Shown here: in pieces, positions 45,415 through 54,522 of the stretch
Layout of the letters: the number at the start of each line of letters is the position of its first letter
Numbering within the stretch: position 1 is the first letter of the stretch
NCBI RefSeq assembly: GCF_030271515.1
Contig: NZ_JASCXI010000001.1
Coordinates: 806,001-870,000, forward strand
DNA: 64,000 nucleotides
Source of the DNA: Erythrobacter oryzae
GTDB taxonomy: Bacteria > Pseudomonadota > Alphaproteobacteria > Sphingomonadales > Sphingomonadaceae
Reading direction: 5' to 3'
Made by a program: the position numbers and the translations under genes
The notes under the pieces: generated by a model
Told to the model about the DNA's origin: nothing
The model's input: only the letters and a program-made list of their open reading frames with translations
Database searches by the model: none

Positions 45415-46206
45415 ATGAGCAAAGGCGAGAAGAAGCGCGCGCTGCGCGGGCGTGCGGGGCGGATGAAGGGAGGGCGCGGCTCGGGCCGGGCTTCCTCCGG
45501 GCAGGTGCGCCTGTGGGGCCGCCATGCGGTCGAGGCGGCGCTCAAGAACCCCGAGCGCCAGCACAGGAAGCTCTGGGCGACGCCCGAGGGAATCGAAAGC
45601 CTCGACGGCGAGCTGCCGCCCGATTTCCCCATCGAGCACGCGCAGGCCGCAGACCTTGCCCGCCTTGTCGCCAAGGATGCGCCGCACCAGGGGCTGGTGC
45701 TGGAATGCGCGCCTCTGGAAGACGTGTTCCTCGACGAGGTCGCGCTGGGCGAGGCGGAGCGGCCGATCGTGGTGCTCGACCAGGTGACCGATCCGCATAA
45801 CGTGGGCGCGATCCTGCGCTCGGCGGCGGCTTTCGGCGCGGCGGCGATCGTCACGCAGGACCGCCATGCCCCGCCCGAAGGCGGGGTGCTCGCCAAGGCG
45901 GCCTCGGGTGCATTGGAGACCGTGCCCTGGGTGCGCGTGGTCAACCTCGCCCGCGCGCTGGAGGAGCTTGCCGACGCCGGCTACTGGCGGATTGGGCTGG
46001 CGGGCGAGGCCGAGGCCGTGCTCGCCGACATCCTGCCCACCGGCCCGGTCGCGATCGTGCTCGGTGCGGAGGGCGAAGGCCTCAGGCACAACATCGCCGC
46101 GCATTGCGACGTGCTCGCCAAGCTGCCGATCTCCTCGGCGATCGAGAGCCTCAATGTCTCCAACGCCGGTGCGATTGCGCTTTATGCGGTGGCCTCGCGC
46201 GGGTAG
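45415..46206 (+). CDS. rlmB: SpoU-family rRNA 2'-O-methyltransferase (RlmB-like)
   Basis: Knotted-fold methyltransferase, most likely modifying 23S rRNA G2251. The 263 residues have a basic N-terminal extension (about 1-25), the substrate-binding domain LWGRHAVEAALKNPERQ, and SPOUT motifs VVLDQVTDPHNVGAILRSA (1), GAEGEGL (2) and SIAIESLNVSNAG-like ISSAIESLNVSNAG (3). The ATG at 45415 is the first good start after the tRNA-Tyr region; an earlier start would be in GC-rich noncoding DNA. It stands alone. Confidence 0.9.
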   Translation: MSKGEKKRALRGRAGRMKGGRGSGRASSGQVRLWGRHAVEAALKNPERQHRKLWATPEGIESLDGELPPDFPIEHAQAADLARLVAKDAPHQGLVLECAPLEDVFLDEVALGEAERPIVVLDQVTDPHNVGAILRSAAAFGAAAIVTQDRHAPPEGGVLAKAASGALETVPWVRVVNLARALEELADAGYWRIGLAGEAEAVLADILPTGPVAIVLGAEGEGLRHNIAAHCDVLAKLPISSAIESLNVSNAGAIALYAVASRG

Positions 46207-46232
46207 AAGCGGGGACGAGAGGGGGAATTACC

Positions 46233-47135
46233 ATGACGATGTTCTCGCACATCCGGCTGCGCGCCGCCGCACTGCTGACCGGCTTCGCGCTGGCGCTCAG
46301 CGGCTGTTTCATGACGCCGGGCACGTTCACCTCCGAGCTCGCGATCACCGGGCCGGACAGCTTCACCTTCACCTATGAGGGCGAGATCTTCTTCCTCGGT
46401 CTCTCCAAGCTCGCGCAGATGGACGCAGGGAAAGAGGAATTCACGCCCAGCGAATGCTACAATGACGAGACCTTCGAGACCCGCGACTGCACCGAGGAAG
46501 AACTCGCCGCCCAGCGCGAAGAGTGGGAAGCGGGCGCAGCCGAGCGGGCCGAGCAGGCGAAGAAGCAGGCCCAGCAGATGGCGGCGCTGATGGGCGGGAT
46601 CGACCCCAGCGACCCCAAGGCTGCCGATGAACTCATCAAGCTGCTCCAGCGCCAGAAGGGCTGGGAGCGGGTGGTCCACAAGGGCGACGGCGTGTTCGAC
46701 GTCAGCTACAAGATTTCGGGCACGATGGGGCACGACTTCATGTTCCCGCTGATCGAGGGCATCCCGACCACCAATCCCTTCGTGCAGGTGTTCCTGCGCA
46801 AGGGCGGTCAGGTGCGGATCAACGCGCCGGGCTTCTCGGCGCAGGACAGCGGCAGCGCGGGGATGGGAACGGTCCTGGGCGCGGGCTCCTTCGCCGGGCT
46901 CGCCGCCATGGGCGCGGCCGAGGAAGCGGCCAAGAACGGCGGGGACGCGGCGAGCATCCCCGGCGTGCCGCAGATCGACGGCACCTTCACCATCCGCGCC
47001 GCGCCCGGGATGCGTATTCTCGCCAACAACACCGATGAAGGCCCGGTCGCGAGCACCGCGGGCGAGGCGCTGGTGTGGCAGATCAGCCCGCGCACCGCCG
47101 AGGCCCCGACCGCGCTGATCGCCGCCGGCAACTGA
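46233..47135 (+). CDS. Putative lipoprotein, 300 residues
   Basis: Predicted outer or inner membrane lipoprotein of unknown function. The signal peptide ends in a lipobox LALSGC with C25 as the lipid site, followed by a Ser/Thr-rich beta segment, an acidic helical stretch (TEEELAAQREEWEAGAAERAE), and a second soluble domain (TMGHDFMFPLIEGIPT). GAGAGGGGG stands before the ATG. It ends 26 bases before a strong terminator. Sphingomonad genomes commonly contain proteins of this architecture, but I could not name the family. Confidence 0.75.
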   Translation: MTMFSHIRLRAAALLTGFALALSGCFMTPGTFTSELAITGPDSFTFTYEGEIFFLGLSKLAQMDAGKEEFTPSECYNDETFETRDCTEEELAAQREEWEAGAAERAEQAKKQAQQMAALMGGIDPSDPKAADELIKLLQRQKGWERVVHKGDGVFDVSYKISGTMGHDFMFPLIEGIPTTNPFVQVFLRKGGQVRINAPGFSAQDSGSAGMGTVLGAGSFAGLAAMGAAEEAAKNGGDAASIPGVPQIDGTFTIRAAPGMRILANNTDEGPVASTAGEALVWQISPRTAEAPTALIAAGN

Positions 47136-47154
47136 ACCCGCGGCAAGGGCCATG

Positions 47155-47192
47155 AAAAAACCCCGCCAGCCGCTAAGGCTGGCGGGGTTTTT
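47155..47192. terminator. Bidirectional terminator between the lipoprotein gene and hupB
   Basis: An eleven-pair perfect stem CCCCGCCAGCC/GGCTGGCGGGG with loop GCTAA is flanked by six A on the left and five T on the right, so it should terminate both strands. It serves the plus-strand lipoprotein gene and the minus-strand hupB, whose stop is at 47219. Confidence 0.92.
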
Positions 47193-47218
47193 CGTGCCCC
47201 TGTCGTATCAGGCGCGGG

Positions 47219-47491
47219 TTAGTTGACCGCGTCCTTCAGGCCCTTGCCCGCCTTGAACTTGGGCTGGTTGGAGGCCTTGATCTTCATCGGCTCGCCGGTG
47301 CGCGGGTTGCGCCCCGTCGAGGCCTTGCGCTTGGCGACCGAGAAGGTGCCGAAGCCGACCAGCCGCACCTCGTCACCGCTCGACAGCGCCTTCGTGATCG
47401 CATCGAACACGCTTTCGACCGCGCTCGATGCATCGTTCTTCGAAAGACCGCTCGCGTTGGCAACTTCGCTGATCAGGTCGTTCTTGTTCAT
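47219..47491 (-). CDS. hupB: DNA-binding protein HU
   Basis: Nucleoid-associated histone-like protein. The 90 residues are a textbook HU: N-terminal dimerisation helices, RLVGFGTFSVAKRKASTGRNP with the arm tip RNPRTGEPM, and the FKAGKGLKDAVN end. The 244-base gap to lon on the same strand holds no gene I can support. A strong terminator follows. Confidence 0.97.
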   Translation of the reverse strand: MNKNDLISEVANASGLSKNDASSAVESVFDAITKALSSGDEVRLVGFGTFSVAKRKASTGRNPRTGEPMKIKASNQPKFKAGKGLKDAVN

Positions 47492-47735
47492 ATGGGAACC
47501 CCCTCGCTTCAGGATTTCGTTGTGTCTGTGAATCGCACGTGCCGAAAGCGCGCAAATTGAGACGTTTTTGCCAAGCCTGTCAAAGCCTATCGGCTTCGGT
47601 CACAGGCCCGGGCAAAAAGACGTGGAACTTCCCGCGCCTAACCTGGGTTGGACGCGCGGTTCAGTCCCGTTTTGCCGACTGCCGGAAGAATGCGACCCTG
47701 CGGCGAATCACCGCAAGTAAGCCGTGTTTAGCGGC

Positions 47736-50153
47736 TCAGTGCGCGGTTGGCACCTCTCCCGTCGCGCCCGATGAGCCCGATGCGGAGGGATTTGCGCCCG
47801 GCTGACTGGCGAGATCGTCGGCCTCGGTCCACTCGATCGGCGAGAGCGGCTCGACCAGCGCGCGGGCGAGCACCTCGTCCACATGCGACACGGGCACGAT
47901 CTCCAGCCCCTCCTTGGCGTTGGCGGGGATTTCGGCGAGGTCCTTGACGTTCTCCTCGGGGATAAGGACGGTCTTGATGCCCCCGCGCAGCGCCGCGAGC
48001 AGCTTTTCCTTGAGACCGCCGATCGCCAGCACGCGGCCACGCAGCGTGACCTCGCCGGTCATCGCCACGTCGGGGCGCACCGCGACGCCTGTGAGGGTCG
48101 AGACGATCGAGGTGACCATCCCGATGCCTGCACTCGGCCCGTCCTTGGGCACCGCGCCCTCGGGCAGGTGGATGTGGACGTTCTTGCGGTTGAAGACAGA
48201 GGGCTTGATCCCGTAGGCGGGCGCCCGCGCCTTGACGAAGCTGAAGGCCGCCGCGACGCTCTCGTTCATCACCTGGCCGAGCTTGCCGGTGGTCTTGACC
48301 TCGCCCTTGCCAGGCGTGGTGACGCTTTCGATGGTGAGCAGCTCGCCGCCGACCGAGGTCCAGGCGAGACCCGTCACCGCGCCGACCTGCGGTTCCTCTT
48401 CCGAAACGCCGTGCTTGAAGCGCCGGACGCCGGAGAAGTCGCCGAGGTTTTCGGGCGTGATGGTGACGCTTTGCGCCTTGCCTTCGAGGATCTGGCGCAA
48501 GGACTTGCGCGCGAGCTTGGCGATCTCGCGCTCGAGCGTGCGCACGCCGGCCTCGCGGGTGTAGTAGCGGATCAGATCGCGCAGGGCCTCTTCCTGAAGG
48601 GTGAATTCGCCCTTCTTCAGCCCGTGCGCCTTGACCTGCTTTTCGACCAGATGCCGCTCGGCAATCTCGACCTTCTCGTCCTCGGTGTAGCCTTCGAGGC
48701 GGATGATCTCCATGCGGTCGAGCAGCGGCTGCGGCAGGTTGAGGCTGTTCGCGGTGCATACGAACATGATGTCGCTGAGGTCGAGGTCCAGTTCGAGATA
48801 ATGGTCCTGGAACTTGGCGTTCTGCTCGGGGTCGAGGACTTCCAGCAGCGCCGAGGCCGGATCGCCGCGGAAGTCCTGGCCGAGCTTGTCGATCTCGTCG
48901 AGCAGGAACAGCGGATTGCTCGTCCCGGCCTTGCGCAGATTGGCGACGATCTTGCCCGGCATCGAGCCGATATAGGTGCGCCGGTGGCCGCGGATTTCGG
49001 CCTCGTCGCGCACCCCGCCCAGCGACTGGCGCACGAATTCGCGGCCCGTCGCCTTGGCGATCGACTTGCCAAGCGAGGTCTTGCCCACGCCCGGAGGGCC
49101 GACGAGGCACAGAATCGGCCCCTTCAGCTTGTTGGTGCGCGCCTGCACCGCGAGATACTCCACGATCCGGTCCTTGACCTTCTCGAGCGCATAGTGATCG
49201 GCATCGAGCACGCGCTGCGCGGCCGCGATGTCCTTCTTCAGCTTCGACTTCTTGCCCCACGGCAGGCCGAGCAGCACGTCGAGATAGTTGCGGATCACCG
49301 TCGCCTCGGCGCTCATCGGCTGCATCGAGCGCAGCTTCTTCAGTTCTGCCTGCGCCTTGGCCTTGGCTTCCTTGGAGAGCTTGGTCTTCTCGATCTTCTC
49401 GGTGAGTTCGGCGATCTCGTTGCCGCCCTCCCCGTCCTCGCCGCCGCCGAGTTCCGACTGGATCGCCTTCAGCTGCTCGTTGAGGTAATATTCGCGCTGG
49501 GTCTTCTCCATCTGCCGCTTCACGCGCCCGCGGATGCGGCGTTCGACCTGGAGGACCGAGAGCTCGCCTTCCATGAAGGCCATCACCAGCTCGAGCCGCT
49601 TCAGCGGATTGCTCTCGGTCAGCAGCGATTGCTTGTCGGCCACCTTGGCGCTGATCGCGGCGGCGATGGTGTCGGCGAGCTGGCCGGCATCGTCGACCTC
49701 GCTGAGGTCCACGCCCGCGTCCTCGCCCATCTTCTTGTTGAGCTTCACATATTCGCCGAACTGCTGGGTCACCTGGCGCATCAGTGCGGTGACCTCGCTG
49801 CCCGAGACGGTCTCGGGCACGATCGCCTCGACCTCGGCGAGAAGGTGCGTGCCGACATTCTCGAGCGCGGAAAGCCGGGCGCGGGTCTTGCCCTCGACCA
49901 GCACGCGCACCGTCCCGTCGGGCAGCTTCAGCAGCTGGAGCACCTGCGCAATCACGCCGACATCATAGAGGTCATCGCCCTCCGGATCGTCGCAGCCCGG
50001 ATCGAGCTGGGCGAGCAGGACGATGTCTTTCGACGCCTCCATCGCGGCCTCGAGCGCCGCCACCGATTTGTCGCGGCCGACGAAGAGAGGCACGACCATG
50101 CCGGGAAAGACAACGATGTCGCGAAGGGGGAGGAGGGGGTAGGTATGGGTCAT
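47736..50153 (-). CDS. lon: ATP-dependent Lon protease
   Basis: Cytoplasmic quality-control protease. The 805 residues hold an N-terminal substrate domain ([20 protein letters not shown]), the AAA+ module with GPPGVGKT (352-359, K358) and DEIDKLG, and the protease domain with S674 in [10 protein letters not shown] and K717 in [12 protein letters not shown], 43 residues apart as in E. coli S679/K722. I chose the ATG at 50153 ([10 protein letters not shown]); a longer ORF extends 15 codons but the extra part is not conserved. The hupB gene downstream is a common partner. Confidence 0.97.
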   Translation of the reverse strand: MTHTYPLLPLRDIVVFPGMVVPLFVGRDKSVAALEAAMEASKDIVLLAQLDPGCDDPEGDDLYDVGVIAQVLQLLKLPDGTVRVLVEGKTRARLSALENVGTHLLAEVEAIVPETVSGSEVTALMRQVTQQFGEYVKLNKKMGEDAGVDLSEVDDAGQLADTIAAAISAKVADKQSLLTESNPLKRLELVMAFMEGELSVLQVERRIRGRVKRQMEKTQREYYLNEQLKAIQSELGGGEDGEGGNEIAELTEKIEKTKLSKEAKAKAQAELKKLRSMQPMSAEATVIRNYLDVLLGLPWGKKSKLKKDIAAAQRVLDADHYALEKVKDRIVEYLAVQARTNKLKGPILCLVGPPGVGKTSLGKSIAKATGREFVRQSLGGVRDEAEIRGHRRTYIGSMPGKIVANLRKAGTSNPLFLLDEIDKLGQDFRGDPASALLEVLDPEQNAKFQDHYLELDLDLSDIMFVCTANSLNLPQPLLDRMEIIRLEGYTEDEKVEIAERHLVEKQVKAHGLKKGEFTLQEEALRDLIRYYTREAGVRTLEREIAKLARKSLRQILEGKAQSVTITPENLGDFSGVRRFKHGVSEEEPQVGAVTGLAWTSVGGELLTIESVTTPGKGEVKTTGKLGQVMNESVAAAFSFVKARAPAYGIKPSVFNRKNVHIHLPEGAVPKDGPSAGIGMVTSIVSTLTGVAVRPDVAMTGEVTLRGRVLAIGGLKEKLLAALRGGIKTVLIPEENVKDLAEIPANAKEGLEIVPVSHVDEVLARALVEPLSPIEWTEADDLASQPGANPSASGSSGATGEVPTAH

Positions 50154-50275
50154 GGCGGAGATATGGGAAGCGGGGCGCTCACCCGCAATGGGGCGCACGG
50201 GTTAGACTGTGGACATGAATGACAGGGATTTAAGACTTTTCATCTAGGCCTGCCGCAATCGCACAGGAGGCAGAG

Positions 50276-50686
50276 ATGAAAGCGATGTTCTGGGTCATGG
50301 GCGGCTGGGTGTTGCTCATCGCCGCGAAATTTGTCGAAGCGATCGGCGACCGCGGCGCGACCGCGGGCGAACGCCTGCCGATCTACTCCTTTGCCATTGT
50401 CGTTCTGTGCGGCGCCGCGTTCTGCTTCATCAGAGCGGGCCGCGTCCTCTGGGACAACTTCACGGGCAAGAACAAGGGCGGCAGCGGGCCCGGCGGCGGC
50501 GCACGTCCCGCCCGGCGTCTGGCGGACACCCTCCCCGACGACGGTGCCGACAGCTTCGATGTCGATGCCGCCTTCGCCCGCTACATGGAGCGGCGCGGCG
50601 AGAGCGGGTCGCAGGCCCCCCAGCCGAGTGGCCAGAACGCGCTGCCGCCGCCGCAGCCGCGCGGGTTCGGTCGCAAGGGCGCCTGA
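50276..50686 (+). CDS. Small membrane protein, first of a paralogous pair
   Basis: Unknown function. The 136 residues have one or two N-terminal helices (about 5-55), a Gly-rich linker, and a soluble end with FDVDAAFARYMERRGE and a C-terminal PRGFGRKGA. These two features recur in the next gene (50759), so the two are paralogues by tandem duplication. AGGAGGCAGAG lies just before the ATG. It is divergent from lon with 122 bases between. Confidence 0.65.
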   Translation: MKAMFWVMGGWVLLIAAKFVEAIGDRGATAGERLPIYSFAIVVLCGAAFCFIRAGRVLWDNFTGKNKGGSGPGGGARPARRLADTLPDDGADSFDVDAAFARYMERRGESGSQAPQPSGQNALPPPQPRGFGRKGA

Positions 50687-50758
50687 TCGCTCGCCCCCCA
50701 CACGGCGTTAACCCTTGCCCGCTATCCTCGCACCTGCTGCGAACCGGAGCGACGCGCG

Positions 50759-51181
50759 ATGAAGACAGTGATCTGGATTGCCTGCGGGATCGGCCTCAAC
50801 GTCGCGGCAGCCGCGCTGCACGGCGGCACTGCGCCGCAGGCGATGATGACCACGGGCCTTGCGGGCACCCTCCCCAAGCTGCTGCTGGTGGCGACGGGCA
50901 ATATCTGCATCTGGCGCGGTCTGCGCAGCGCCGTGGGCGACCTGTGGGGCGTGGCGACCGGCAAGAGCTATCGCAAGCCGGAGGCTCGCAGCCGCTTGGG
51001 CGAGGATGACGCGCCGGTCTCGGACTTCGATGCCGACGAGGCCTTCGCGCGCTACATGGAGCAGCGCAAGGCGCGCGAAGAGGAGCCGGAGCCGGACAAC
51101 AAACCGCGCCCCGCTACTCCCCGGCCGTCACCCCGCGCCCCGGCGGCCCCGCAACGGGGCTTCGGGCGCAAGGCGGTCTAG
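50759..51181 (+). CDS. Small membrane protein, second of a paralogous pair
   Basis: Unknown function. The 140 residues start with a hydrophobic stretch with two short helices (about 3-60) and end with FDADEAFARYMEQRKAREE and PQRGFGRKAV. The same two blocks end the preceding gene: D-x-D-x-A-F-A-R-Y-M-E-x-R and the terminal GFGRK. The rest is less alike. The gap to it is 72 bases. It converges on ybaB, stops seven bases apart. Confidence 0.65.
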   Translation: MKTVIWIACGIGLNVAAAALHGGTAPQAMMTTGLAGTLPKLLLVATGNICIWRGLRSAVGDLWGVATGKSYRKPEARSRLGEDDAPVSDFDADEAFARYMEQRKAREEEPEPDNKPRPATPRPSPRAPAAPQRGFGRKAV

Positions 51182-51187
51182 CAGCGC

Positions 51188-51529
51188 TTAACCCAGCCCG
51201 GGCAGATTGAAGCCCGGCGGCAGGCCCATCGAAGACTGCATGTCCTTCATCTGCTGCTCCGACACGCGGTCGGCGCGGTCGCGGGCATCGTTGAAGGCGG
51301 CGGCGACAAGGTCTTCGAGAATCTGCTTGTCGTCGGCGTTCATCAGGCTGTCGTCGATCGAGACCCCGAGAATGCGGCCCTTGGCACTCGCGCGGACCTT
51401 GACGAGGCCGCCACCGGCGGTGCCCTCGACTTCGATCGAGTCGAGCTTCACCTGCATCTCGTTCATCTGCTTCTGGATGGTCTCGGCGGCCTTCTGGGCG
51501 GCGGCCATCATCTCTTCCATCGACTTCAT
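51188..51529 (-). CDS. ybaB: YbaB/EbfC family nucleoid-associated protein
   Basis: Small DNA-binding protein that affects nucleoid structure. The 113 residues have an N-terminal Met-rich amphipathic helix (MEEMMAAAQKAAETIQKQM), the central EVEGTAGGGLVKV, the GVSIDDSLM stretch and an acidic/Gly end. It lies 14 bases after dnaX, the normal dnaX-ybaB pair, but recR does not follow. Confidence 0.9.
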   Translation of the reverse strand: MKSMEEMMAAAQKAAETIQKQMNEMQVKLDSIEVEGTAGGGLVKVRASAKGRILGVSIDDSLMNADDKQILEDLVAAAFNDARDRADRVSEQQMKDMQSSMGLPPGFNLPGLG

Positions 51530-51543
51530 CGGGGGTTACTCCG

Positions 51544-53379
51544 TCAATTCCAGGGGGGGCTAGAGCTTGAACCGGCCGAACCGCTCGCGGCCTTGAGCGG
51601 GGCGTCCAGCAGTTCGGCATCGGGGAAGGCTTCGAAGGCGGCCTTGACCAGCGGATCGGAGCGGATGCGCGCGTCCTCGGCGGCGGCGGCGGCCTCGGCG
51701 GCTTCGCGCAGGGAGGGCTGCGCGGTTCCGGTGCCGCGCTCGATCTGCCAGCGCTTGCCGGTGAGCTTGAACAGCGCCTCGCGGATTTCGGGCGCGGGGT
51801 CATCGGGGAAATTGTCGGCCTGCTGGTAAACAAGGCGCTCGGGGCCGAGCTCGATCACCCGCACACGGTCGCGCATCATCTGGGCGATGCGGAGTTGGCC
51901 CATCGCATCGACCTGATCGACCAGCGCGGCCCAGCTCTGGTCAGGCGCGGCAGCGACGGGCGCGGCGGTTGGCGCGGAACCGGCAGTCGTGGGTGCAGCG
52001 GCGAGGCCGTTCGCCGCCAGTTCCTCGATCCGCTTCGCAAGCTTGCCCGGATCGGGCATCTGCGCGGCGTGGAGGATGCGCAGCAGCGCCATCTGGAGCG
52101 AGACCAGCGGATCGGGCCCGGTGCGCACCTCGTCGTGGCCCTTGAGCAGCAGCTGCCACAGCCGGTGCAACTCCGCCGCCCCCAGCCGCGCGGCGAAATC
52201 GGCGAGCGCGGCGCGTTCGTCCTCGGCAGGAGCATCGGGCTCGCCGCCCGAGACCTGCGCGAGGGTGACACGGTGGACGAGGTCCATCAGCGCGCGCATC
52301 AGCGCCAGCGGTTCGACGCCGAGCGCATATTGCTCGTCAACTGCGGCGAGCAAGGCCTTGGCATCGCCTGACAACAGGTGCCCGAGCAGGCGGCGCTGCG
52401 CGCTCTTGTCGGCGAGCCCCAGCATGTCGCGCACGCGCGCGGCGGCGACCTTGCCCTCACCGTCGAGATCGGCATGGGCAATCGCCTGGTCGAGGATCGA
52501 GAGCCCGTCGCGCACCGATCCTTCGGCGGCGTTGGCGATGATCCCGAGCGCCTCGGCTTCGGCCTCGACGCCTTCCAAAGCGCATACTCGCGCGAAGTGC
52601 TCGGCCAGCAGCGGGGCGGGGATGCGCCTGAGGTCGAAACGCTGGGTGCGGCTCAGCACCGTGACCGGCAACTTGTCGACCTCGGTGGTGGCAAACAGGA
52701 ACTTCACATGCGGCGGCGGTTCCTCAAGTGTCTTGAGCAAGGCATTGAAAGCATTGCGCGACAGCATGTGAACTTCGTCGATGATGTAGATCTTGTAGCG
52801 CGCCGAGACCGCCGCATAGCGCACCTGCTCGATGATCTCGCGCACATCGTCGACCCCGGTGTTCGAGGCCGCGTCCATCTCGATCACGTCGATATGGCGC
52901 CCCTCGGCGATGGCGGTGCAGGGCTCGCACACGCCGCAAGGGTCGATGGTCGGCCCGCCCTGCCCGTCGGTGCCGACGCAGTTCAGCGCCTTGGCGATGA
53001 GGCGCGCGGTCGAGGTTTTGCCGACCCCCCTCACCCCGGTCATCAGGAATGCGTGTGCCAGCCGGTCGCGGGCGATGGCATTGGCGAGGGTGCGCACCAT
53101 CGCCTCCTGCCCGATCAGCTCGGAGAAGGTCTGCGGGCGGTATTTGCGCGCGAGCACGCGGTAGGCCTGCCCGCCGCTCCCCGACGTCGCCGCAGGCCGA
53201 GGAGGCTGAGGGAGCCCTGCTGGCGCAGGGTCCGACGTGGCCGCTGGCGGGGGCGCCTCCGGCGCGGGCGCGGGCGGCGGTACCGGATCGCCGAACAGCG
53301 CGCTCTGCCCCGCCGCCTCGAGCTCGGCGGCGGTCGGCCCGGTGTCTTCCTCGGGAAGGTCTGGATCGGAATCGCTCAT
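51544..53379 (-). CDS. dnaX: DNA polymerase III subunits gamma and tau
   Basis: Clamp-loader ATPase. The 611 residues start with a Pro-rich disordered region (about 1-68) before the family core RVLARKYRPQTFSELIG, the P-loop GVRGVGKTST (K121), the zinc finger C134/C148/C151/C154, and DEVHMLSRNAFNALLKTLEEP. The C-terminal part carries the tau-like DnaB/alpha interaction region (from about 400). No frameshift signal like the E. coli A-run is visible, so only one form is expected. Followed by ybaB. Confidence 0.95.
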   Translation of the reverse strand: MSDSDPDLPEEDTGPTAAELEAAGQSALFGDPVPPPAPAPEAPPPAATSDPAPAGLPQPPRPAATSGSGGQAYRVLARKYRPQTFSELIGQEAMVRTLANAIARDRLAHAFLMTGVRGVGKTSTARLIAKALNCVGTDGQGGPTIDPCGVCEPCTAIAEGRHIDVIEMDAASNTGVDDVREIIEQVRYAAVSARYKIYIIDEVHMLSRNAFNALLKTLEEPPPHVKFLFATTEVDKLPVTVLSRTQRFDLRRIPAPLLAEHFARVCALEGVEAEAEALGIIANAAEGSVRDGLSILDQAIAHADLDGEGKVAAARVRDMLGLADKSAQRRLLGHLLSGDAKALLAAVDEQYALGVEPLALMRALMDLVHRVTLAQVSGGEPDAPAEDERAALADFAARLGAAELHRLWQLLLKGHDEVRTGPDPLVSLQMALLRILHAAQMPDPGKLAKRIEELAANGLAAAPTTAGSAPTAAPVAAAPDQSWAALVDQVDAMGQLRIAQMMRDRVRVIELGPERLVYQQADNFPDDPAPEIREALFKLTGKRWQIERGTGTAQPSLREAAEAAAAAEDARIRSDPLVKAAFEAFPDAELLDAPLKAASGSAGSSSSPPWN

Positions 53380-53501
53380 ATGCCGCCATCTTAGGCCTGC
53401 CCCGCGCCAATGTCGAAGGCTTGCCGGTGATCATCACCATCCCCGCGCTTGACGGAGGCGCCCCGTCTGCAATCTAACTCAGGTTAAGAGGGAGGGCCGC
53501 G

Positions 53502-54002
53502 ATGACCATCACGCCGGGTCGCATGACCGACAATCACGAGGGGCCGCTGGTCGTGTTCCTGATCGGGATGCGCATCAACCATTTCCACAAGGTCGGCAAA
53601 TGGCTACCGGTGTTCCGCGCAATGGGGCCGATGCTGCGCGAGCTCTACAGCAACCCCGAGAGCGGCTTCCTTGGCACCGAATATGCGCTGTGCTCGCCGC
53701 GCCAGATCCTGCTGCTGCAATATTGGCGCGATTTTGATTCGCTCGAGGCCTATGCGCGCGACCGCAATGCGCGCCACTGGCCGGCCTGGACCGCGTTCAA
53801 CAAGGCGATCGGAAACGACGGGACGGTGGGCATCTATCACGAGACCTATGCGGTGGCGGCCGGAGCGCACGAGACCGTCTATGGCAATATGCCCCCGTTC
53901 GGGCTGGGGCGCTTTGCCGGCCTGGTACCCGCGACCGGATCGCGCAATGCCGCGCGCGAGCGGATGCGCGTCAGTGCGGGCATTGCGAGCGAGGATGCAT
54001 GA
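53502..54002 (+). CDS. DUF4188 domain protein
   Basis: Small alpha-beta protein of the dimeric ferredoxin-like fold group, often annotated as monooxygenase-like. The 166 residues show FLIGMRINHFHKVGKWLPVF, GFLGTEYAL and LLQYWRDFDSLEAYARDRNARHWPAW, with conserved His and Trp. Its substrate is unknown. GGAGGG precedes the ATG. It stands alone downstream of the dnaX promoter region, on the opposite strand. Confidence 0.75.
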   Translation: MTITPGRMTDNHEGPLVVFLIGMRINHFHKVGKWLPVFRAMGPMLRELYSNPESGFLGTEYALCSPRQILLLQYWRDFDSLEAYARDRNARHWPAWTAFNKAIGNDGTVGIYHETYAVAAGAHETVYGNMPPFGLGRFAGLVPATGSRNAARERMRVSAGIASEDA

Positions 54003-54138
54003 AGAAGGAGCCGGGCGACCCGCCGCAATCCACCTGTGCTGCTGCCTTCCGGCCCTGACACGGTGAGCGGACGCAAACGTCCACCCGACTCCCGAACCGG
54101 CATATGGCGGGGGTTTCGGTAGATTTCAAGCCCGACGT

Positions 54139-54220
54139 CCCACCCCCGACCCCTCCGGCAAGCGGGAGGGGAGCGAGACTAGGCCCGGACTTGTTCCGGG
54201 CCTAGTCGCAGCGGGGTGGG
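54139..54220. repeat. Three-way palindromic intergenic element
   Basis: Outer stem CCCACCCC/GGGGTGGG (54139-54146 with 54213-54220) encloses two hairpins: CCCCTCC/GGAGGGG (54150-54171) and a perfect twelve-pair stem ACTAGGCCCGGA/TCCGGGCCTAGT (54178-54206) with a five-base loop. No T run follows. It fills most of the gap between a DUF4188 gene and the NDUFS4-like gene. Its parts and layout resemble the 11620-11763 element. Confidence 0.65.
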
Positions 54221-54229
54221 CCTGCGCGC

Positions 54230-54508
54230 CTAGCGAAAATTGTCGGCGTAAGCCTGGAGCTTCAGGCGCTTGGGCGGGGTCGCAATTACGCGCGCGGGGA
54301 TGCCGTACTTCTCGGCATAGGCGCGCGCGGCGTCCTTCGAGGGGAAGGTCAGACGCACCTGCGACTGGGTATCGCCCGTGCCCGTCCAGCCCATCAGCGG
54401 ATCGGCAAAACGCGCCTGCGACTGTTCGAACTCCAGCACCCACTCGTCGGTATGGGCCTTGCCGGACTGCATGGCGTGCTTGGGCTTCTGGTATATCCTT
54501 GCGCTCAT
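54230..54508 (-). CDS. NDUFS4-like complex I accessory protein
   Basis: Alphaproteobacterial homologue of the mitochondrial complex I NDUFS4 (AQDQ/18 kDa) subunit, found at the peripheral arm of NADH:quinone oxidoreductase. The 92 residues match the family well: RIYQKPKHAMQSGKAHTDEW, DPLMGWTGTGDTQSQVRL and PSKDAARAYAEKYG. It is not near nuo genes here. It lies 14 bases downstream of hrpB. Presence supports an alphaproteobacterial origin of the window. Confidence 0.88.
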   Translation of the reverse strand: MSARIYQKPKHAMQSGKAHTDEWVLEFEQSQARFADPLMGWTGTGDTQSQVRLTFPSKDAARAYAEKYGIPARVIATPPKRLKLQAYADNFR

Positions 54509-54522
54509 GCGGTGCCCTTAGA

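Noticed and set aside
47492..47735. Possible RNA gene between hupB and lon
   Set aside because: I looked for a cloverleaf and other stable folds and found only weak stems.
47883..50222. Long plus-strand open frame over lon
   Set aside because: Antisense shadow of lon, whose protein is fully conserved.
51544..53379. Programmed frameshift in dnaX
   Set aside because: No A-run with a following hairpin at the expected place in the coding strand.
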